64,000 bases of DNA from positions 1,959,501-2,023,500 of the forward strand of contig OX467083.1 in the NCBI GenBank assembly GCA_950106755.1, given 5' to 3'. Of the stretch, positions 1 to 13,800 are shown piece by piece (the first letter of the stretch is position 1; every line of letters begins with the position of its first letter). A program made the position numbers and the translations under genes. This DNA is from Climacium dendroides (taxonomy: Eukaryota > Streptophyta > Bryopsida > Hypnales > Climaciaceae). The notes under the pieces are model-generated. The model made no database searches, was not told the origin of the DNA, and saw only the letters and a program-made list of their open reading frames with translations.

Positions 1-1976
1 TTATTGAAATCATTCATAATCCACCTAATGGATGCCAAGACTTTTAGAGATTAAGTCCTAACTTTGTTCAAAGAATTCCAATTTATTTACAAAGCTTTCA
101 AACTCAATTTCTCATTCAATATGAACTTAGTACAATTTTCACTAGATTAAGATAGAACATAGCAAGGTTCAATTGTAGTGGGGTTCATTTTGGATCATTG
201 TTGGTTATATGTGATGACATTTGAATAAGAATGTATTCAAGCCTTGAGACAATTAAAGCTATAGAAACATATGTAGCCTCTCAAAGCATAGCTACTTGCT
301 TTATTCCTCTCAAGTTTGAATTATTCCCCCATAGTGTGAAAGTATCCTATTGAGGGCACATTAACACCAATGGGGGATACCTAAAGGAAAAATAACTTCC
401 ACCACTATATCCCACTGCAACTAGTTGGTCTTTGATGGTGAGGAAATTTGCGTTTTCAAAATAAGCATCCTTGTTTGGTAGGATACTATTTTGGCAGATA
501 TGGTACTTAAGAACGACCTCCTCTCCTTCTACCATTGTAGTAAGGATAGACAAAAAAAACCCTATTTGCCAAGAGTTCCTTGACCCCTAGTGCAAAAACA
601 AAGTATTTTTCTCTATTAGTTTCTACTAGCCCAAGTGGCACTTATCTCTCATCCTTCTTCGTAAGGCTGAACCGTCCGTGTGAGCCGGACTATTTGTTTC
701 CCCTTTCCTTCTTCTTTTAACGCACACAGTTCTGTAAATAAAAGCAACAACAACTTCCATCACTACATGCTTGTACAAGGCGGAAGACAATACACTCGTA
801 TTAGTTTGACTGCTCTCTTACTGAGATAATTTTCTCACTAACAAAGATTGAGCTACTCTCTCTTAATCCCTGATGAAAGTACCCAATCTAGAGTCAGTGA
901 GGTCGGTTGCTGTTTGGTTAGATTAGGCCTGTTCTGTTTGCGATGGTTCTAATCTCGATCTCGCCATTTGGTGCTGAAAGTCTGGAACTTCACCACGTAC
1001 AGCACACGTGCACACTGGATGCAAACACTCTGACCTCTTTTTTTGCATAACTTACAAGAGTTGCAAGTATCCTATGGCAGCAGACAGAGTTTGCAATGTA
1101 AGGTCTACTGCTGACACAAGTCAAACAACACTACTGTAGCTAACAGCACCGCAAGCCGATTAATTTCTGAGGATTTAGATGGCCATGATTGCAGGCGTTT
1201 GGCCGAAACTACTGGACTAACGTGGGCAGAGCCGCTCACAGACAGAGCGTTACAAGTCCCTGTGCAACTGATGATCGATTTGAGAGTCTAGACTCTAGAC
1301 TAGCTTAAGTTAAATTACTGATTCGGTGACGCCCAACTTATGACTTCACCTCACCTGGGCTCGCTGGCTGTGGCATTGAAGTCCGGCATGCACAGGCAAG
1401 TTTCGTACGGAAGGTAGGCACTAAGTTACATGAGGTGACGGCCAGTGATGAAGGGATTTGACCCCACTCCCCCAGCCCACATGCAGAAGTAATGGAAGCT
1501 GGTCAGCTAATTCATTTTTCTGGCTGCACCAAAGCTCTGACATGCATGTAAGTTATTCGCAGTCGTTTACTGATTCTGTCCGTCCTGGCTCGCACTCTGC
1601 TCTGGCATGGCCTCATTGCTGCACTTCCGCTGGGCGTCAGGCCAACTCAAAGCCGTGGCTACAGCACTCAAGCAACCTCCGCGAGCTAAGCTTACCTCCA
1701 CATGAAGGAACTCACCCTCCTTCACCGAACGCCATTATTTCGCTCGCGAGCTGAGGGTTAACTTTGAATTGTGGAGCAAGCTGGGACGAGAGACGAAGCT
1801 GTGGACCCAGTTTTAGACGAGTTCAACTGCATGCAAAATTTAGTAGGTTTAGCAGCAGCAGATTGAATTAGCATACAAGCCAGGAGCATCGGCTTAGACA
1901 TCTGAGCTGAATTGTAGTGAAATTTTTGGTATCCGGTGTTTAAGAAGCTCCCAGAGGAGACCTTGTGGGAGTAGCG
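1..1976. other. Non-coding region upstream of the protease gene
   Basis: I see no supportable gene here. A short open frame on the minus strand near 347-553 reads like protein for about 60 residues but matches no family I know. The last few hundred bases should include the promoter and 5' leader of the protease gene. The sequence is of mixed composition and becomes GC-richer after about 1,300. Confidence 0.5.
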
Positions 1977-4055
1977 ATGGCGCGATGGCCGGCCGTGTCG
2001 GTCGTCGTGGCTGTGTTATTCGCAATGCAGCTCGTGGTGGCCGAGTCTGGGGACCAGCTCGGTCGACATGCGAAGTATTTCAAGTCCATGAACTTTCCTC
2101 ATCAGGCGAGTGGAGTGGTTGCGACTGTCAACCATCTCGGCGAGAGTGCGCCGGAGGAGGTGTGTGATGGCTAAAGTTCTCAACTTACTCTACAGAGCAG
2201 TGATCTTTGCATTTCGAAGCTTATCATGTGGGTTCAAGCTTCTTAACAATTAATTAATTGCTCGGTGATTCCAGTCTAGCCCCTGCTGTATTTGCTTTTC
2301 TCTGGATCCATCGTGTCGGGGATTTGGGAAGTGCATTTCAGCTCAGCTTTTACCCTTGGGCATTAGAAAATATTTGTGATTCTGTAACGGAGGTTATTGG
2401 TAGAAGAGGTATAGAAATCCTGCTTCTGCAAGTGCGATCAGCTGTGCTACCATGACTCTCCACCGCCTCGAACTGGCTAGAACTATACTGTATACTTGTT
2501 CGTACATTGAATTTGATGTCCACGGTGTGGTGCAATGGCCCTGCAGACATTCACAGTGAATTTGCTGCGGAGAGATCAACACGAGGCCTTACTGCAAACC
2601 GACAGTACCGGCTCTGAGAAATCCACGCAACAGCGGTTTACGGAGGCGGTGCAACGGAGTCGGGCGCGCGCCGCCTCCTTCACGTCATCTCTCAGCCCTA
2701 ACGCCGACTTCGGAGCCCAGGAGTTTCAGAGTCCCGTGAAGGCAGGCAGTGGGGAGTATCTTATGACGCTTTCACTGGGGACGCCTGCACAGTCCTTCAA
2801 CGTCATTGTGGACACCGGAAGCGACCTAAACTGGGTGCAGTGCGCGCAGTGCATGCCGTGCTATCAACAGCCGGGTGCCAAATTCGACCCGGCTAAATCC
2901 TCCTCATATCAGAAGGCATCCTGCTCTGCCAGCTTGTGCAATGTGAGTGAAGTCACGCTTGAAATTCTCAAAGTCTGCATGACACTTTCAGGGACCCTGT
3001 GCTTTCCATGAATCAAGACTCCTTTCCCTGTAGAAAATCTTGAATGGAAGCTCGTCCACGCAGTGTGGGCCTCTGTAACAGGAATATATTCCTGTACCAG
3101 TGGTACTGTAGGAGAACCTCCCCGCCTTCCCATTCACGGATGTTATGTGGTTTATCGTAGCTTGAGAACGAGGTTTAATTAACACCGAAAATTCTTCCTG
3201 TAGGCTCTTCCAGTGAAGACGTGCAGCATAGGGAACGTTTGCCAGTACCAGTACAGCTATGGCGACCAGTCCAACACCAACGGCGACTTAGCCTTGGAGT
3301 CGATCTCCTTCAACGACGGCGCTGGGACAGCCACCGTCCCCGGCTTCGCCTTCGGCTGCGGGACGCGCAACCTCGGGACATTCGCCGGCGCTGGAGGATT
3401 AGTGGGTCTGGGCCAGGGGCCGCTATCCCTAAATTCCCAGCTCTCCTCCAAATTCGCCAACAAATTCTCCTACTGTCTGGTGAGCTTGGACTCCACAGCA
3501 GCAAGCTCTTTGACGTTCGGCTCGGTCGCCACCGCGGCAAACGTGCAGTACACTCCAATTGTGGCAAATCCTCGGCACCCGACATACTATTACGTGCAGC
3601 TCAACAGCATCGAAGTGGGCGGGGTGCCTCTGAACGTAGCGCCCAGTGTGTTTGCGATTGATCAAGCAACAGGACGAGGCGGAACGATCCTGGACTCTGG
3701 AACCACCATCACCATGCTCACACTACCTGCGTACAATGCGGTTTTGAAAGCCTACCAATCGATGATCTCTTACCCTTTGATCGACGGATCCACCTACGGT
3801 TTGGATCTTTGCTTCAACATCGCTGGGGTGGCGAATCCTCGTGTTCCGGACATGGTGTTCAAGTTCCAAGGCGCAGATTACCAATTGCTGGCGGAGAATC
3901 TGTTCGTGATTGTCGACTCTGGTTTGACCACTCTGTGCTTGGCTATGGGGGGGAGCCAGGGCTTCAGTATCATCGGCAACATTCAACAGCAAAATCACCT
4001 CGTGGTTTACGACCTGCAGGACAAGAAAATTGGATTTGCAGTCGCGAACTGTTGA
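1977..4055 (+). CDS. Nepenthesin-type aspartic protease (pepsin A1 family), secreted
   Basis: Spliced gene of three exons: 1977-2159, 2547-2942 and 3204-4055, all joined in phase 0 at GT-AG introns, giving about 476 residues. The ATG at 1977 opens a signal peptide (hydrophobic run after MARW, ending near VVAES), so the product should enter the secretory pathway. Exon 2 carries a prosegment that starts TFTVNLLRRD, then the first catalytic motif DTGSDLNW (Asp near residue 150). A Cys-rich stretch follows (CAQCMPCYQQ, then CSASLCN), typical of the plant nepenthesin-type insert. Exon 3 has YSYGD, FGCG and the second catalytic motif DSGTT (Asp near residue 357), and ends in GFAVANC. In this family the two aspartates activate water to cut peptide bonds at acid pH. 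Length and motif order fit an intact enzyme. The biological substrate cannot be read from the sequence. Confidence 0.93.
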
Positions 4056-6392
4056 TCGATTGTTAACTGATCCCTCCTTCCCGACTTTGAATTTGCGCTT
4101 GTAGGTTTCGTGTTAGGGGATTGATTATTCGACCTTCGGTGACGCAGGCCGAGAGGGTTCGTCTTTATCGGGCACAATTGCAGCCTGTTGAATCTGGCCT
4201 GGGGTTGGTGGAGTAGTACCTCCTTGGCAATAATGTATTCATATCCGTTGCAGCTATCGCTGATACAGCTAATTCAGGGATTTCTTAAACTGCGTGAAAT
4301 TATTATCGTTGAATTGCACGCATAAATATCTCAACTACTTCCGTCGCTGTCATTACACAACTGGTGTTGAAGGGGACGCTTCACTGTAATCTGAAGTTCT
4401 GAACATGGTCAACACTCAACACCAATGGTGCGGTGCGGACTAAATCAATGCGGTCTTTAAACTTAGATTTAACTCTTCCGACAGATTTAGAGTCTCGCTT
4501 CCTGTCAGTCCAGGACGGCTCGTCCAGGACATGGCAGAGTGCCGGTAGAAAGTTTTCGAGTAACTGCAGTACAGGACAGTACCTGATGCAACGCTAATTG
4601 AATGAAGGAGCTGGGAATACTCGAGTCAAGTCGAGCACGGAAACCGAATGGGCACATTTGAGTATCTGAAAGTTGCATACAATATAGTGGACTCTTTTCA
4701 TGAATTTGGAGATGGATTGGGACATGGAGTTCAATCCCATCCTATCTTCTGAGAAATATAAAATCCATCCAATCTGTTCAAAAGTGGGTTAACCCATGAA
4801 GATTTTTGACTATGTTTTCATCAAAAGTGCTTGAAAACTGCCATCTCAAGTACAAGTACAAAATTTTTGAAACGAAACATTTTTGGACACATGTACTTGT
4901 AGGATCTTGTAGTATGTTGGTTTGAGAAGATGCACATGAAAAAAATTTCCTAAATTTTCATTGTGTAGATTGCAATCTACACAAGTGTTTGAAGTGACAA
5001 AAATCTTTTTTTCTAGCCTTGCAATAACCTAGGTAGTTGTACTTCACAAGGTCACATTTGTATGAAAAAAATGTCTAAAATCATGGTGGTTATTCTTCGG
5101 ATTCATTCTTCTAGGTAAGTTGGTTACATCCTTGAAAATTTTCAGATCATTTGGAATTGTATAACATATAGCGGGAAAATAGTACGTAGAAAGATGTAGA
5201 GAATGATTCAAAATATTAAATTGTTAACATTCTATTTATGGAATTGAAAAATGCCAATTCTAATGATTGTAATGTTGTAAAAAACAATCTACATTTAATG
5301 TTTTTATTTTATTTTTCAAAAATATTGAAAATTGAGTTAAATAGAAGACTTCAAAATTTGTCTTAGAGTAGAGATTTGATAGCTACATGTACACTAGAGT
5401 TCCTCATAAGTTTCATCTCATTAGTGGTTCAAAGATTTCTACATATAAATAAATCTTCAAAATCAATTTCAAATTTTTATTTCTTACAAAAGTGATTTTT
5501 AAAGAAGTTTTTTTTATTGCTTGGATTGCCCACCTATCATTGAAAATTACATATCATGTAATAAATTTTTAATTATGTAGTAAAAAATTATAAAAAATAT
5601 TGGGCCTTAAAAAATACTCCTTGGATATATTTTGTATGAAATTTCACAAAATGAAAATAAAAACTCCATTTGTAGAGAACTGCTTAAATTGCTATGACAT
5701 AGTTTAGGACTTTATGGGTTAAAACAACCTTCCACTATCAATAACACCATGACTCTTCCAATCAGGTAAAACAATCCATCATGATCAAAATTAGGAATTT
5801 GCCCACATGCCATTACTAAAGTTTAAAACTTTTTTCCACATAGAGATACATGTGTGAGATGGTGAGAGTAATCAAAATTTTGTTTTTTTGACAAAGTATG
5901 AATTTGTTATGAATTTTCAAAGTGTATTGTCCGAAAGAGTCTCTAAACTATTCCAAAACCAACAAAAAGTGTATCCACAATGGTCATCTTATCCATCAAT
6001 GATGTATTTCCTAATATAGAAGGCTTAAAAAAATTCACTTCCTACAATGAATTTAAATTGAAAAATTAGAAGTTCTTAACGAGGTCACTAATCACTCCAT
6101 TACTATCACTCAAGACATTGATTGTGACCTAAATCTCATTTATTGACCTCCCATAATGGGATCATTCCCTAGGTGTATATCATGGGATTTTTTTCACCCA
6201 AATGGATTGTTCTACTTAACTTACCTCCATTGGGATATGAAGTTCACAAGGCCATCTCCACTCTTTCATTGGGGTAGTCCTTGGCTTGCTCAATCCAAAG
6301 CCTGGCTCAAAAACACCTTCTACCATAAACCTTAGAGCCCCTCAAAATAGCCCAATCATATCCAAACAAGCAATGAACCCGGAATCTTGACG
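4056..6392. other. AT-rich intergenic region with a dispersed repeat
   Basis: No gene is seen. From about 4,700 on the sequence becomes strongly AT-rich with no recognisable coding frame. The stretch 5,860-6,150 is a diverged copy of 32,640-33,240, sharing the block around GACAAAGTATGAATTTGT and many later blocks. Confidence 0.55.
5860..6150 (+). repeat. Dispersed repeat, copy A (empty-site copy)
   Basis: This segment aligns in the same orientation with 32,640-33,240. Shared blocks include ACAAAGTATGAATTTGTTATG, the aaaagtgta block, and the final cattgatt followed by catttattg. The other copy is interrupted by a 215-bp CACTA-type miniature element exactly after the shared cattgatt. This copy lacks it, so 6,121-6,123 (ATT) marks an unoccupied insertion site. 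Confidence 0.75.
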
Positions 6393-6784
6393 AGTGTGCT
6401 CATTTCTTTTTCAAGCTCAGATTCTCCTTGAATGTCTTACAATATTTTTGTTTCCCTTTCTGAAAAGTTTAACAACTATAGCAACTTTCACCAAGTGTGC
6501 TCATTTCTTCTTCAAGCTCAGATTCTCCTTGTCTTACAATATTTTTGTTTCTCTTTCTGAAAAGTTTAACAACTGTAGCAACTCCCACCGAGTGTGCATA
6601 TTTCTTCTTCAAGCTCAGATTCTCCTTGTCTTACAATATTTTTGTCTTCCTTTCTGAGAAGTTTAACAACTATAGCAACTCCCACCGAGTGTGCTCATTT
6701 CTTCTTCAAGCTCAGATTCTCCTCGTCATACAACATTTTTGTTTCCCTTTCTGAAAAGTTTAACAACTATAGCAACTCCCACCA
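6393..6784 (+). repeat. Tandem repeat, four units of about 97 bp
   Basis: Units begin with AGTGTG at 6393, 6494, 6591 and 6688, so the first is 101 bp and the others 97 bp. Each contains tcaagctcagattctcct, a block near cttacaatatttttgt, and aaaagtttaacaact. Later units differ from each other at only a few positions. Because 97 is not a multiple of three, the open frames crossing the array shift from unit to unit, so it is not a coding repeat. No spacers separate the units. Confidence 0.95.
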
Positions 6785-8475
6785 ATGAGAAAGGGTGGAA
6801 AACCATTTGCTGGTAGTGCCCACCAAAAGCCATTTGATGACGCAGTTCCCAGTGAATGAGTGGCGATGCTCCAAACCATACATTTAATACCAGTTGAGTC
6901 CTTTTGTACCGCTCAGTATGTAATCAGTTCCAAGGAAAATCAATGTCGAACCTATTGCAACTTGCTTCATGTTTGTTTGCACCATCGTGGCGTTAGGTGT
7001 GAAATATCCAAGTCCGCTGACATAAATCCCTCGAAGTTATGCACACACTCATGGATTGGAGGCTCGAACTACTCATCACAGGCCCTTCAATGAGTCTTCA
7101 GTTGGAAAAATATGACCAATCATTCTGACTTACATTCTACTGCTCAACTGACTGATGGCCAGGCTAGCTGGACGAGTGGGGACATCTTCACCAGGTGTAC
7201 ATTTTGGAGTGCCCTGCCAGGGTGTGGATATTTTACCTGAAAACGAGTCGAGTCGAGTTGCACTCATTTTAGATGAAGATGAATCATTCCTGAGGGTGGG
7301 TGATTGGACCTCGTATCATTGGGAACATGTTCAGGATTTTTTTGGAGTTTTACCGGCTATTTTCCTTCAATTCCGGAATTGAACCGGATTTTCAAGTACG
7401 GAGTCCAGTTATTTTCTCTATTTTTTTTACTCCAAATAGAAATTTCATAGATTTTTTCACCGGGTTCTTGCCGATGTTTTCAAATGGCAACCGTTTTTTT
7501 TCCCCAATTCCAACAGGTAACTTTGAACTAGCCGCCAGTTCTTCCCTGACATAGGAACAAAGAACGCAAAATTACATTCTCGAGTTTTTTGGTACGAACA
7601 AGAACAAGAAAACCCACCACCCGTCAGAGATATGCCTCCACCACCGTCAGAGATTTTGACTTGGTTTCATTTCTTGCTGATTCTGGAAATTCTAACAACT
7701 TCGTTATTTTCACGTTTCAGATAGAACTGTGAATGCGTGCTATGAATCATAAATGTAGTAATGAGATTCAGTGCTTGAAAAACAAATTGGAGCAACGCTC
7801 AATGATAACTTACAGAAGGCAAATTCTGACGCCATGCGTAAGCAATTCATACCTTGACAAGCTGATCCCACCCCACTACACCAGGATGACTATGCGGGTA
7901 ATGGCAAGGGTCTCATGTCAGACTGCACATGTCATTCTTACACCGCTTGAAAAATTGAAAAATCTTATTCAACAATCTTAAAATGCCACTATAATCCTAT
8001 GCTATAAACCTTTTAAACATAAAAAATCGTTCTTTGGAAAGGCGGACCCCAACATGATACTATTGTTTTTAACACATCTCGTTTTCATTGGCACCAAAAA
8101 TTTGATACAATTTTCAAATCATTGCTCAGTCTCTCCCCTTGGGTAAGAGACGACAAACTACACATTTACAGGTGCCAGGAGAGCCCGGTTCCTTGGGGAC
8201 AAAAGTGTACTTAAGAGCTTCAAGAACGTCAGCTACGTGGAAAAATCAAGGACAAGCTAAACTTTATCAGACAGGATGTTGAGTGAATCTCAGGTGTATA
8301 CATACAGTAACTCTAAGAATCAATACAACAGGGAAAAAATACAGGGTACGCCTTTAGGCATGTTACCAATAAACCTCTTGAAACAATCATTCCACAATTG
8401 AACGTAAACAATAGAATATGTATCCGTCTGAGACTCCCAACTTCAGAGAGACACAATGCCAGGAAGAAGCACTTC
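6785..8475. other. Intergenic region, no gene recognised
   Basis: Open frames near 7,155-7,554 and 7,733-7,981 have no recognised domain and no splice partners I can support. The stretch just before 8,476 should hold the 3' untranslated region of the minus-strand glutaredoxin gene. Confidence 0.45.
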
Positions 8476-10805
8476 TCACTTTTTGTTTGCACCTGCTGCC
8501 TGAAGCAAAGGCTCCAGCTGCCCTCTAGAATGCAAGGCCACCGTGTCTGCAGGAGCAATACACTTAATTAATGTTAGAGGTTTGAATTGGAAGTTCATCT
8601 CTTTGGTATCACGATCTCTAATGTCACATCCTCTGTCTCTCACCAAACCCTAGGGAAAGGACAAATGTGCTTCAACACTCCCACTCACTATCACGCTCTG
8701 TTATGTCACAAGAAGACGCGTACAAATATGATAATAAGCAGTTCGACAACTGTGAAAGTTTGACAAGTTTGACGGCTTACCATCGCAGCCGCCAATGTGC
8801 TTTCCACCTGGAAGGAAACAAGTTAAAGGTCCACGGCAAGAGCTGTTTTAGTTATGCATCACGGTATGTGCAAAACAAAGGAAATGAAGCACTAAAGCAA
8901 ACATGAAACTGTAATTTTTATCTTCATTTCACCTTGCCGTTGATCACAAGATTGGCTTATTTTTAACATAAGCATTTCTGTTTTGCGAATGCGAGGGACC
9001 AAATTGGGTCTTGAGCTCATAAATTTTTTGAGACCCACACAAAATGGTGTCTAGTTTATAATGTAGAGAATCCGAGAAGGAAGCCAGCGTAGTATAATGT
9101 AAAGTCTCCATTCACCATACAGTAAGGGAGAGGTTCCATTCACCATACATGTGAACTTTGGACTTTCCCTACACCAATCTAGAAACTTGCACCATCTGAA
9201 ACTTTACACATTTATTTCGTATTAAGCTTAAAATCAATTGCAAAAAACTAAATGTCAATAGATTAAGTATCAAAGCTCACCCGTATGGCCAAAGGAGCCT
9301 CTAATGCCCTATATGGTCAAAGGAACCTCTACCTTAGAGTTTCTACTTCCAGGAATTCAGGGTGCTCTTCAAAGACCCTCATCAATCACAAACCCTGTAA
9401 GCTTGAACAAATTTGTGACGAGGTCGGAACAGCCGACAGGCCGTGTAACGGCCTCGCTTAGGGTCTAATTAAAAGTATACAAAAATGGGGGTCCTCGGGG
9501 TGATCCCATTGAGCATTGGTTATCATAAATACACTAGGTCATTAATAATTCAGAGAGGACTTTGCAGTCATTGACAAACTATAAAATGCCAGGTCCACAC
9601 AGTCGGTCCTCCATCCTCTCTCAACCTTCTCAAATGGGATTCTATTAGCAATCGCATGCATGTTCACAACTTGACCAGTGAAAGTTATCCAATTAAATAC
9701 ATACACAACGTGACAGATTCTTAGGATGCCCGTATACAGAAACAGTGTAATAACAGAGTGCGTCATTATCGGATTGAGTGTACTCCTATCCCCCCAAAGA
9801 TCACACAGGCAGTAACTGTAGTGGATTAGCAATCACGCAAGCGATTTGAATTCTTACCAATGTAAACGTTCGGAACCGTGTACTGTCCACTAACTGTCTC
9901 CAAAGCTTCTTGTAATCCAGGTTGACCTAAAACAAAGCAACATTCGCACAGCATTTCCACCCTGAATTTTAGCCAAATGTACAGCCTCAGAATCAACACT
10001 GCAAAACAGCCAGCATTATGCATATTGTCCCATCTGGAAGGTGTCCATCTCCAATAGAAAATCAAACAGCGAGAAACACCAAAATATCCGCCACATACCG
10101 TCTTCGTCGAGTTCAATTACTTGAATCTCGTAGCCCAAACTTCCCAAAAGCTTCTTCACGCGCATGCAATAACTGCACTGACACGGATGCCATCACCAAA
10201 CCACCAAACAACTAAACATCGATAGTGGCAATTCCCAGCGCATTCAATTAGGTATTTTTTCTAAAAAGATTACAAATCTTTTCTGAAAGAGAGAGCAGAA
10301 ATCCTAAAATGATCAAAATGGAAAAATAATTAAAACATAATTCTATGAAATCATAAAATTTTCAGCTGAAAATGAAAATCAATGGACAGAGCGCAGAAGA
10401 AAACACGTACGGGCACCAAGATTTCGAATACACAACCACAGGCTCCCTCGAATTCGTCTCCCTAACCCACGCTTCTACATCGTTCCCCGACTCCGCTCTT
10501 GCAGCGACGCCACACACCTGCTGGGCATGCCGAGTCCTCGACCCTTGCCAAACAGAAAGACCTAATTGCAAGTACCCCGAAGACCGGTACGGGGAAGAAT
10601 TCGAAACTTTCGAGGGATAATACAGGGCCGAAGGTGCTAGACACATCAACCTCGAGGTGGTACTACTATTTCGCCCCAAATTGACCGCCAGAAATGGGAG
10701 TGTCACGTTCCCGACCAGCGTGTGAGACCCGAGCAAGGACGCTTTTGCAACCGAGCTCGAGAACTCCGCCGCCACGCCCATTCCTGCTGCTGCTCTGGCC
10801 ATCAT
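8476..10805 (-). CDS. Glutaredoxin, CPYC dithiol type, predicted chloroplast-targeted
   Basis: Five exons, read on the minus strand: 10805-10411, 10172-10099, 9926-9858, 8807-8781 and 8546-8476. All introns are GT-AG and phases match, giving about 211 residues. The first roughly 100 residues are rich in Ala, Ser, Leu and Arg with few acids, as in a plastid transit peptide. The redox domain then reads PVVVYSKSWCPYC (active site CPYC, residues 131-134, split by intron 1 inside the Pro codon). The family TVP cis-proline follows (residues 173-175), then IGGKHIGGCDD (glutathione-binding GG and CDD, about 185-189). The C-terminus is LLQAAGANKK. Glutaredoxins use glutathione to reduce disulfides or glutathionylated proteins; some CxYC forms also bind Fe-S clusters. 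The two ATG codons at the start are adjacent, so translation could begin at either. Exon 4 is only 27 nt. Confidence 0.92.
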
Positions 10806-13800
10806 GCCAGCAGCTAGCCCAGCACGCCTCAATCTACACAACCTTCAAGACTGAAGTCGATAAACTGGAAATTAGGTTGGGAAAGGAGCAATGTGAGCAG
10901 GGGGGGGCTTCGAAAAAGACTTGAAAAGAGTCCTAAGGAGCAGAGAAAAGCGACTGGAGGAATGGAATGCAGTCGAATCAGTGCATTGCCTGCATTCCGG
11001 TCGCGGAGGAGGATGGAAAACGAACGATAGCGTCATGCGAAGAAGGTGATAGTCCGAACCCAAACCTGTGGAACCAAGCCTAATTCTGAACCCAAACCTG
11101 GACACCTGGTGAATCTGCTCCGGACCGAATCCATCATTCCCCCGAACCCAGAACGCAGTGTTTGTTTTGTTTTGTTTTTTTCCTGGCGATTTGGTGCAAA
11201 ATTGCACCAAATTTTTTGACCTGGCACCACGCCTATAGGAAAAAAAACATGAAAAAAATCCTGAAAATTGTCAGAAAACTTCAAATTAAAAAAAGAATCT
11301 TGGATGAAATCACCAAATTGTGGATGAAAATAGAATTATGGATATGTGAAGCCAAAAATTGTTTGATGTTTCCACCCAACATATTCACACACAAGTACAA
11401 ACACATCTTTTGTAGTCCTTTATTTTTGATCTTTTATCTTTAGTATCATTTGTATGTGAGACAGTCCAACTGTCTTTCACAAGACCAACCTAAAGTTCTT
11501 TATGCCACATCAAACTGGGAAAACTACTTGCATTTTCTTTGCAATATAGTCATCTAATTGCATTATTTTAGGTTCAAATCTTAAATCCCTCTTCTATAGA
11601 ATTTGTAGCCCCTACATTGCATAAACAATCTAGACATGGTCAATGAGTCACTAAAAGATTAAAAAAATGCCATGCAATGTCAAACTATAAGGATTACTAC
11701 TATAGTTTATGTCATCAAGTATGCATTGTCCCAACGGTGAACACCTCATACCACAACACGTTAAATTCATCTTCATTATTATCAAAGATGACACTAATTA
11801 AAAGGACCATAGAAATTGTGACCTCTACATGTAGCTTTATAGCTTAGCCATAGTATAAGGGAATTCTAAATTGTTTTTTTGATTTATTTTGTACAACATT
11901 TCTTCCATTCCAATTCTCTCATGCTTCTTTTGTCTCTCTTATATTTTGACTTCAAAGCTCCCTATGGATCCCCAATGTATGAGGGATTTAATAGATGTTG
12001 ACTTCCAAGAATAATAAGTAGATGATAAGTTGGATGTTGTTATTTACGTCATTTGGAGCAAGTATAAGAGACTTATGTCCTTAAAATACCTTAAAAAAGG
12101 TCCCAATAGGAGGGGGTCTAGGTGAAGTCAAGCATCAAATGTGCAAAGGTATATTTAATCGATTGGTCATTCTCAAATGTATTCAATGAATTCATGTGGT
12201 CAATTCTAATGTTTTGGAAGTGGTTTTGAATCGTGAATCTATGGTCACCTCTAGTGTGGACCTTGGTGTTATTTGTAGGTGTATAGTAGATGCAAATTGC
12301 CAATGAGATTGTGATAATGGCCACAAATTGCTTGCATAAGTGAAGTGGGACAAGTTGAGGATCGACGCTTGTGCAATAATGCATGAAATTGGTATTGGCA
12401 GGGCAACTAGTTAGTCAATGGATACAATGGCTACACAACCATTGTTCCCATAGAAGATACAAAGAATGAGCAAAGTAACATATGATTACTAGTAATCATT
12501 CTCCTTTTATTACCTCTAAATCCTCTAGTTGTACTCTTTATTACTCCATGTTGGGCATGCAAGGGAACTTATTGAGCCTCCAATTCATCAATTCATTTCT
12601 TCAAATTAACAAGTTCCATTTGATGCTATAAAAATTTGAAGTTTGGGAGAAAGAACAAAATTATCAAAGAGTGGTTGCTCATTGCAAAGACTTTCTAATG
12701 GTTTGCATTTGTAACATCAAAGCTTACACGAATGTAGCTACACCCAATTATTTCTTGTTTTTTACTCGCTGCAATTCTTACTTTGATGCCTCAGAGTTAT
12801 GTGGCCTTTTAAAATGTTTGTCATCCTCATTTGTTCTTCTACTCTAATTGTAAAGTGTGACTTTGTAAGTGAATTATGAAGAATTCATCTACCTTTGTAG
12901 TCTGCATAAAATGACCAAGTAGTTTAACCCTAGAAAGCCCAAGGCCATTTCGGGTATAAAAACATCCTTGCTTTTCAAGCCTTATAAGTCTATATCTCAC
13001 TAAGGTATGAAAATCTCAACCGTACAATCTTGTAGTGTACATATTGTAGATGATGTGGATCAAATTCGGAGTCATTTGACCGCACGGATTGAAAGATTAT
13101 AATGTTTTAGTGTTGAAAAAAGATGCTGAAATTTTCCTAAAAACACATTTGGAGGTGAAATTTGATTTCTAAACCTACTCACATGAAAAAAAATTGAACT
13201 AAAATGTGCGTTGAAATCAAAATACAAACTCATTGGTGGAAAAAAATTCATGAAAGTAACTCATTGTGTTTGCAAAATGACTTTGAAATGTCAAAAAAAT
13301 AATTTTTACTAGATTTAGTCATTGGATGCAAAAGTTACAACACTTTGAATTATACTTCCAAACTATGAATGGCCAGAATCTGTCCCCTTGGGTGGTCTTA
13401 AGTTAAGAAAAGTAATGACTTTTCATTTAGATTCTTTTGTCTATACAAATCTAGAGCTTGTACAACTTTATTGTCTTTGGACATTGCATTCTCATCTAAT
13501 TTGATGACGTGAAAAGCCCCCCATGAACTTGATAAGTCATGCTTGATCCACTCCGCTTGTATTTGTAGATTTTTGAGCTATCCGTGGAGCTATCATGTGG
13601 AAGGTGGATAATTTACTATATTTAAAAAACCTCTTCATGGACTTGTATAACTTTAATAAATAATCTTGTATAAATTATTATAAATGTCCCCAAATGTGGT
13701 AGATTTCTTCTTAGTTTTGATAATTTTGTTTTGGAAATATGATATGCAAAGTTGGGTTTCGTCATCAAAGGAGTCTTGCCTTCTTGATTGTCCTAGGTGG

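Noticed and set aside
347..553. Minus-strand open frame of 68 codons that reads like protein
   Set aside because: No domain recognised, no ATG in good context and no splice partners; too short to call a gene.
664..690. Motif gaaccgtccgtgtgagcc resembling part of a group II intron domain V
   Set aside because: The 34-nt hairpin with its conserved bulge is not complete and no other intron parts are nearby; probably chance.
2258..2582. Open frames between protease exons 1 and 2
   Set aside because: This is intron 1 of the protease gene; the frames have no domain and the flanking splice sites are good.
6394..6788. Three overlapping open frames in the 97-bp array
   Set aside because: They are the same repeat read in shifted frames; not a protein.
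10018..10215. Plus-strand open frame of 65 codons
   Set aside because: It is antisense to glutaredoxin exon 2, where the minus strand encodes the conserved CMRVKKLLGSLGY segment.
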